Below are positions 57,019 through 64,000 of a DNA stretch of 64,000 bases, one piece after another. The stretch spans positions 620,001 to 684,000 of the forward strand of contig VTFK01000192.1 in NCBI GenBank assembly GCA_009617715.1, read 5' to 3'. Position numbers and translations under genes: made by a program. This stretch comes from Plectrocnemia conspersa (taxonomy: Eukaryota > Arthropoda > Insecta > Trichoptera > Polycentropodidae). Positions within the stretch are counted from its first letter, which is position 1; each line of letters starts with the position of its first letter. The notes under the pieces are model-generated. The model did not search any database and was not told where the DNA came from. It worked only from the letters and a program-made list of their open reading frames with translations.

Positions 57019-60000
57019 AAAAAGAATAAATATAAGATTTTTAAGCAGTAAGTTTATATTATAAAAAATAATAATTCAAAAACAATTATATATAAACCAC
57101 ATTAAATACTGAGGCGACATTTTTTAGAACTCATTTTCGAACTGTCTTTAAACGATCTTGGATATTGCTTCAAAACTGTCTTTTAATAATATAAAATAAC
57201 AGGAATAAATCTTTTCTTAAAATACATCAAAACACTGCTGAAGTCTTTTGAAAAACCCATTTTACCAGACATTGGCGTCTCGTTATAAAGACTTTTGAGC
57301 TATGTATGTTATATAGCTGATCTTAGACTAGAGCAGAAAGGATCATGCACTTTTTCTCGCATTCGCCAAACAAGATTACGAAGTTTCTTAGAACTTAATT
57401 ATTCGGAACCACTAAAAAACTGACTTTTGAGAAAGGTGAAAAAGCGTTGGTTTATCTAAATAAATTTAAATTAGTCACACGTTTTTTTGTGCTTCTGAGA
57501 AACACATTTTTTTGTCAGGCAACATACAACACTGAACGGTTGATTTTAGTTCGTTAATCAGAATATAGAGAAGAGAAAACTTTATTTTTTTGGTCTTCAT
57601 TCTTAAATAGTCGCGACTCCACCACATTTAAAACATCTTCTGAAATGGGATCCCTATCGAAGCTCCAGTCTGCATCTTTCACGTTGCATTAACTTAAAGG
57701 ATCAGCGAAAAGTGTACGCCCAGATTTTAAGTTTTACAATGCGATCAAGTTCTACAATGCTGCCACCACGGAGAAAGGTCCTTTTGAAAGGGTTAGTTTA
57801 GTCCATATCACTTCGTATTTTTCACTGCTGACAATACAATAGACTATAGATGACGCGTCGCTTAGGGTCTGTGCCCCTAAATAATATGCTCCGTAAACTG
57901 GTGGTGTTTTTTCGTGCTATATAGCTTATTCATATTTAAAAAAAATAGTTAATAAAATGATTTGCTTAAACCCAAAATCTTTACAGTGCTGTATACATAC
58001 ATTTTAAACTAAAGGACATTTAATAAAAATAGTCGATTGTGAGAATTTTATGTTTTAAGAAGTGTTTTAGTATATATAAATAATCTAATAAATTTAAAAT
58101 AGGTATTGAACAATAGGGTGTAGAGATATGCATATAATCAAAATAAAGTTAAACTGTAGCTGTATACTAGAACTCTTACTTTGTAAGTATAGAAAAATCT
58201 AGTGCAAATAGTTATATTTATAATTAATGTGTTTTATATACATACATATAAAAAATTGTGTAGAGTATATAGTTTATTGGCTATCGTATAAAAAATATGA
58301 GCAAGTATAGATGTAAGTATATAATAATAAAACTTTTATATGAATGTGTTGATGCAAATATATTTTATTTGTATTTTATTGCATACTTTTTGTACATTTT
58401 ATGAACCTATGAATATAATAATAATTAGTTTTTACTCACAAAGCTATCAATAAAATTTTATTACACTGTAATAACATAAAAGTATTTGAATAACATTTAT
58501 TTTTTCTTCGATAACAACAGTAAAAAACCGAGTCGATCGGGCACAACATCAATTCGATTGTTGATATCTACTTTTTGTAGGTTCTTTTGAGAAATATCAG
58601 ATGTGGACCTTCGTTTTTACGATCGGGGTGACCTTAACCAACAACTATCCGTTTCTGGCGATCTCTATAATGGCGCTATAATATTAAACGTGTGTGACGT
58701 GTTATTATACAAAAACACACAAAATATAATTATAACAACAAAACACATACACCGTGTTGTTATAGCAAAATTTAGGGACACTTTCCCGAGGCGAAATGCG
58801 AAAGGGCACTCCCTTTATTGAACTTAAATTTGCGTTATAATAATCGTATCTGAGCGACACGATCGTTTTGTTTTGTGGCCATCCCTTTATTATTATTTCA
58901 TCCCTTCTAGGGGTGAATTTAGGGATAAATCTTGAAGGGTCCGATGACGCTTTATGAGCCCAATGTCCGAATGTCCGTATCTAAATTGCCAAAGATGATC
59001 GTTCGTGCTTTTCTTCTTGCCTTGCGTTTTTCTTTTTTTCTTTTATGGTAGTGTTAAAAATTAATAGCGGATAATATGAAAGTTATTGTTGATGTAATCG
59101 TATTACATTTTAATATATAGCATACATACACACATAAGGATATTTATGTATCAAATTATTTATTGCTAATTATTAATATTAATCTAATTCATTATAAAAA
59201 ACACAAGCTGGTAATCTGTAGCTTTGACGTTTAAAAGATGTTAATTGTCTCGCTTAAAAATATGCATACATTCACTGTGTATTATACAATATTCATATCA
59301 TATGAGAGATTTGGAAGAAAAAATATAATACAATCTTTAGTAGAGATCACTAGAAGCCTTATTTGAATAATTTTCGATTTAAAATACGCATAAAAAATAC
59401 AATGTGGGCCGATGTATAAGCGCGATAATTTTTTTTATTTTTCTTCTTATTCCAGTTTAGTTTGGCAATAAAACGTTATAAATATATTATATATGTGTAT
59501 AATCGATAGCGGTTTTGTGGTAGAAATCTTTCTGACATTTCGCGGTGACATTTGAAACACGAAATATATTTTTGGTCTAATTGTACTGTTTAAAAAAAAA
59601 AGAATGCCAACGACGCAATTACAGCATGTGTTTACCGTAGGGCAAATATGTGCTTCGAAGTCATTTTTTTACATAAGACATTTAAATGCCAAGTAAATAT
59701 ATCAACGTTATAAAAATGTTTAATGTAACAAAAAAAATATGTTTTGATTTACTATTCTACTACGACTTCAAGATTATTTTTTATTTTATTAAATGCGACA
59801 TGATTTTTAATAAGGATTATTGTATAGTATAATGCCAGTAAACAACTCATAATGATAATAAAATAATGGAAATAAAATACAATAGAATATTGACAACCAG
59901 CGAATTAAGAAAAATAATTAGTTAAATAGTTCAGTAATAAATTTTGTATAACTTTTTTGAAGCAATTTGCAATTACACCACGACAATTTTTAAGGACTGT

Positions 60001-61289
60001 ATGTAATAAGATATAGTGTGTTTAACATAATTTAATTTTTTTTTGTAAAATAGAGTCCAAAAATAAAGATAGACCTGAGCAATAAGAAAGTTGTCCAATT
60101 GAATGGTTGATAAATTATCCGAAAATATATTCAAGCTTTTGCTGGCGGTTTATGCTTTTTATTTGCACAAGTAAAATAATGTATTACAAAAAATACAGTT
60201 TTTTACTTATTTACTGTCCATATTACGTCACCCTTATCTTGACTCGTTCTTCTCTATTAATGTATTTTTTTAACAATACACCTCAATAGACGCTCAAAAG
60301 AGACATCACGTCCATGCCAATCATACACACATTCAGTCACTTCTTCTATCTAATCTTCCAACACAATACACCCGCAATTATATCAAATTGTACAACAAAA
60401 TATACACACAATCCTCACCCAAATGGAGACATCACGTCGGCAGGATAATGAAGGGTTTACGAAATTATCCGAACACTTCCGCGACATTCAAGTACCTATA
60501 CATACATATATACCATTCATTGGAATTGTATGGTAATTGGGCATTCATACCCATCCCTTTACATACTCTACCATTGGCAATGTCTTGAGATGGGCATTAT
60601 TGATCATTAGGGCCTGCGCAGCGGCGTCACAATCGATCAATCAGCCAACTGGTTGACAATCGCTGGCCAGAGATCGCTTATTAGAACCGGTCGGACCGGT
60701 ACAACGAGTGCTATATTCGAATGGTTGTTTTCTAATCATTTCGTTTTCTCATCGTCGACACGTGGCCACTTTTCACGGATGATATTGTTCTCGTTGGCCA
60801 GAAATTCTAGGAATAATCAATCTGCCCGACACGGCGTAAACGTAAGATATTATCTGTGGGTCGGAATTGATGGGCACTACCCATTCGCTTGATTAATTGA
60901 TTCAGAATGAAAAAATACACCCGATGATGTTGCAATCGTTGATCAAAGAACCAAATTGGGTCTTTCGTTCGTATGTGGATTAAATAAAATAATGATCTTA
61001 AGATTTTAACTCTCGAGGAATCGATCTTTTCATACAAGGTCAGAATCGTGCGGAATCAAACTGATTGGATAATTGTTGGGCTTCAGGCAATCATGAAAAA
61101 TGAAGAAAAATGCAATTGAGACATTATCAATTACACCAGAGGTTCCCAACCTTATCATGATACTTTGATTAGTGCTACCGATATTGAGGTAATAAGTTTA
61201 CATTCACACAAAAATTAGAATTTTAAAGAATTGTTTATAGTTATTCATTACTTTGGTACCATATTACTAATTGTGATTCAATGACCTGA
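57019..61289. other. long intergenic stretch with balanced patches
   Basis: No gene is recognised. A minus-strand stretch at about 57560-57690 stays open for some 43 codons with acidic, protein-like content (CNVKDADWSFDRDPISED and on), family unknown, possibly an old mobile element. The part 58560-58990 is more balanced, with a 72-codon plus frame that I cannot assign. 60390-61060 is another repeat-free, balanced island with words such as ATCGATCAATCAG; its frames of 60-79 codons are unassigned. The remainder is AT-rich. Confidence 0.38.
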
Positions 61290-61655
61290 AGTACCGATTT
61301 TAATTCATTTTTTTTAATTTTTAATTTATTGATCCAGTTGGTGATGCTATAAGCGGCTAGTTGAAGTATTTCGGTAGTATTCAATATTTCTTTTCCCACT
61401 GCCAGGATTTTTGTGTCATCCGCGAATGTTGCAATTGTACATTCTCTATTTGTGGCAAAGCATACGCATACAAAAATATAGTATCGGCCCTAAGACAATT
61501 CCATGTGGGACTCCAGATCGTATTTCTTTTAATTCAGATTATTCGTTATTTTGTTTAATTCTGAATAATCTGTTGGAAATGTACGATTCAAGTAATTATA
61601 CATGTTGCTTCGGTAACTGTTTAGTTTTTAAATTGATTCTCTTATGTCACTTATG
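61290..61655 (-). pseudogene. Jockey-type LINE reverse transcriptase remnant
   Basis: Reading down from 61655: KQLPKQHV.LLESYISNRLF and RIKQNN, then SELKEIRSGVPHGIVLGPIL (motif B, where GVPQGS has become GVPHGI). After a frameshift comes TIATFADDTKILAVGKEI (motif C, both aspartates), then LQLAAYSITNWINKLKIKKN, the block that in Jockey-clade elements reads ...W..KWRIK.N. The pieces are in correct order and spacing with one frameshift and a few stops. It is truncated on both sides. Spelling is closer to the remnant at 1205-2260 than to LINE-B. Confidence 0.85.
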
Positions 61656-64000
61656 CTCATAAATGGAATTAGGACCATAAGTTTTTGAATCCTTCGACGA
61701 ATATTTTTTTTTTAAATAACGCCTGTTTTAAAAATGTAACTACCTGCTTAAGACTAAAGCAGCAGAACGTCACGAAACTTTAAATGCTTTCACTAGTCAT
61801 TGTCGGTGTGCTAGGCGACATAATTAAGTGCATCGTTTTTAAAAAAGCTTAAAAAATCATTTAGATTACTCAAAATACCGAGAGAGAGAAAAAGATTATC
61901 GATCTCCTCCCATTTCCCTGACCGTATAATTAAAGTTTTTCACTGTAAATTCTTACTTTACTTTTAACTTGAGTTCTGAACTCGCCAAATGAACAGGCAA
62001 CGCCTTCGAATTTTATAATAAAAAGCTGCTTATTAAGAGCCAAGAGTTAAGAATACATTATTTTATATTAGGTAAAATCATAACAGTTAATTACATAGAA
62101 TATTAATTTTAATTGTATTTAATTGTACAAATAAAACTTTCATATAAAAATATATTATAATTGATTTAGTTTTAGTTTATGAATCTAGATTTAAGTAATA
62201 AAAATATACTAAAAAATTATTGTGTACGTAACCAACCTTAAAATTGCTTTTTATACCTAATAATAGTTAATACAAAATTATACGAATTTCACACTTTAAT
62301 TAATTTACATTTTTTAATTGAAAATTATCAATAAAATTGATACACTCTGAACTACATGATCCTATATTTATAAATAAATTTACATGTAAATCATATTTTT
62401 AACAAGCATGATAATTGAGATTATTATTCTTTGATTCAATATAAAGAGATAAACATCTTGTTGATAGATTAATTGCATTTAATAAGTTCAGGTTAAATCG
62501 AGCATATCGTTACATAACCAATTTTTTTTTAATTTAAGGTTCTGCTTTTAGAAAATATGCTATTATATGTGAATTTTATAGCCTAACATGCACAAAATTA
62601 TGTTTATATAACTCTACGATATTAGATAAAATCTAAAAGAATTTATATTTCATGGTCGTATATGGGCATTCTCAGTTTTATTACGTAAAACTTTAGTAAT
62701 AAACGCTTGAATTGTATAACGTCAAAATATAATATTTAATTTAGGTAATATAAACAATCTAATTTATTATATCTATCAAAGAAAAATAAGGTTTGATCTA
62801 AATTCATATGACAGTAATATTGTTTTTGTATTTGAACATAGTAGGAGAATTGTATTATATTTAGTAGGAGCATTAAGCATTACATCCATTATCTTAAAAC
62901 ATACATATACTGCGAGCGAATCTTTTAGTAGGATTTGATTTTAGGGTACTCTTAATGTATTTAGAACACCCTTTATTATTATTTTAGCACAATATAGTCA
63001 CCATATGTCGCACCTGCTCTTAAATTCAACACCCCAAAGTACGCCAGAATATATCGTGCCAAATATTTTAGTAACTGTTTTATATAGAACATGTTTTACA
63101 GATAATGAAGTTAATTATCGTTAAAAGCAAATCGAAAATACGTTTTTATTCTGAACGTCTCTCTTTCCTGTCTTGATCAATAAAAACCTCCTACTACATT
63201 CTTTAAATACACATAATTTTGCTTGTTAATAATGTCATTTTTATACAAGGGCTAGCAAAGAACCTAACGAAAATATGAATGCTTCTTAGCGAGTAATAAA
63301 ATCCATTTGTATTTGTTTCTAATATTTTTCGAACATACTAATATTGTATATAGTAGTATTTATTTTGTGTAAAATTACTTTATTTATCTTCAGCAATGTT
63401 TAAAAAGTATCAGCTATATCCTGTCCTTTGTTTCTTACAGTCGCAGCCAAAACATTAGAGCTCATTGACTACTGTCTCACTCAGCCAAACCAACTACTTT
63501 ACAAGCTAACCAGTTAGTTATGAAGCAATTGACTGGATAATTTAAGATCATGCATATTTTTGTATTTTAAATAAATAATGAGACTATGATAACGCTTCAA
63601 ACAAATTAAATCTAATCTAATAACATCATTATATATTGTATAATGACAAGTATGGTTGGTGTACGTTAACAAGTCGTTCGCAGAGGGGTCGAAATGCGAA
63701 TATAATACACAATAAATATTCAAAAGCTAATCACCGGAATTCACAAGGGCCGAAACGGATCGTAAGACTTTCTGAAAAGCAGTAAAACTTCCATGAGGAA
63801 AGAAATTGGCCCTTTGGAGCGTATCAGTTTTACGACAATTTTTTCCCTATTTCCAGATATGAAATAAAACTGAGCCGTTTTTTACAATCGCAATTCATCT
63901 TTTACAGCCACTTCTTATTTTTACTTCTCGTTCTTATGCGCTACATGTATTGATGCGTTGAGATTGGATAATACATTATTTTTGCGATATTTAAAACATG
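61656..64000. other. AT-rich intergenic DNA to the window end
   Basis: No gene or further element is recognised. Around 61860-62010 the sequence is slightly less AT-rich and could hold more of the upstream LINE part, but I read no motif. From 62040 to 63700 it is plain AT-rich DNA. The last 300 bases are more balanced and cut off by the window edge. Confidence 0.4.

Noticed and set aside
1..64000. tRNA, rRNA, CRISPR arrays, bacterial operons and telomeric repeats
   Set aside because: I looked for box B-like GGTTCRA words with cloverleaf partners, rRNA cores, regularly spaced repeats and TTAGG arrays and found none that hold up.

Overview
The window looks like a piece of insect nuclear genome. 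It is very AT-rich, full of decayed transposable elements, and has no intact long reading frame. The reverse transcriptase fragments, the Tigger/pogo, Tc1, mariner and hAT-type DNA elements and the dispersed LTR-like repeats are a mixture common in insects. I cannot name the species or order. I see no bacterial gene organisation, no operon, no rRNA and no convincing tRNA. I found no previously undescribed gene system that I can defend. What the window offers is a detailed record of repeat activity and a few structures worth checking.

Layout. 0.8-2.3 kb: two unrelated LINE remnants back to back on opposite strands. 3.2-3.7 and 7.3-8.0 kb: two minus-strand copies of an LTR-like repeat, called LTR-A here. 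5.1-6.3 kb: a young, 5'-truncated LINE copy, with a sister copy at 36.0-37.2 kb. 10.5-11.0 kb: a repeat whose inverted partner lies at 45.9-46.3 kb. 16.6-17.6 and 19.6-20.6 kb: two internally deleted Tigger-type DNA transposons with TA target duplications and readable transposase pieces. 23.0-23.9 kb: an LTR-A copy split by a 476-bp insertion with an 8-bp target duplication. 26.7-27.5 kb: a large foldback structure with arms near 190 bp. 28.5 kb: the C-terminal end of an I/R1-type LINE protein. 30.1, 33.1 and 39.0 kb: plus-strand LTR-A copies. 37.2-37.8 kb: a probable pogo-like remnant. 38.4-38.9 kb: a Tc1-type transposase remnant. 41.3-41.9 and 44.7-45.1 kb: plus-strand LINE remnants. 45.4 kb: a small hAT-type MITE. 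51.2-51.5 kb: a near-perfect 121-bp-arm hairpin. 55.2-55.4 kb: a mariner remnant with its WVPHDL signature. 56.8-57.0 kb: an LTR-A fragment cut at a palindrome. 61.3-61.7 kb: a Jockey-type LINE remnant.

Host content is sparse. Two places could belong to host genes, both at low confidence: a TATA-type promoter followed by a short reading frame near 34.3-34.6 kb, and a possible terminal exon on the minus strand near 53.6-53.9 kb. Several repeat-free stretches with more balanced composition (2.8-3.2, 20.7-21.4, 47.7-48.8, 50.1-51.0, 55.5-56.5 and 60.4-61.1 kb) have the look of regulatory or otherwise constrained DNA. This is an impression from composition and motif content, not a demonstrated function. 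The elements do not work together as a pathway. Their relations are of descent and nesting.
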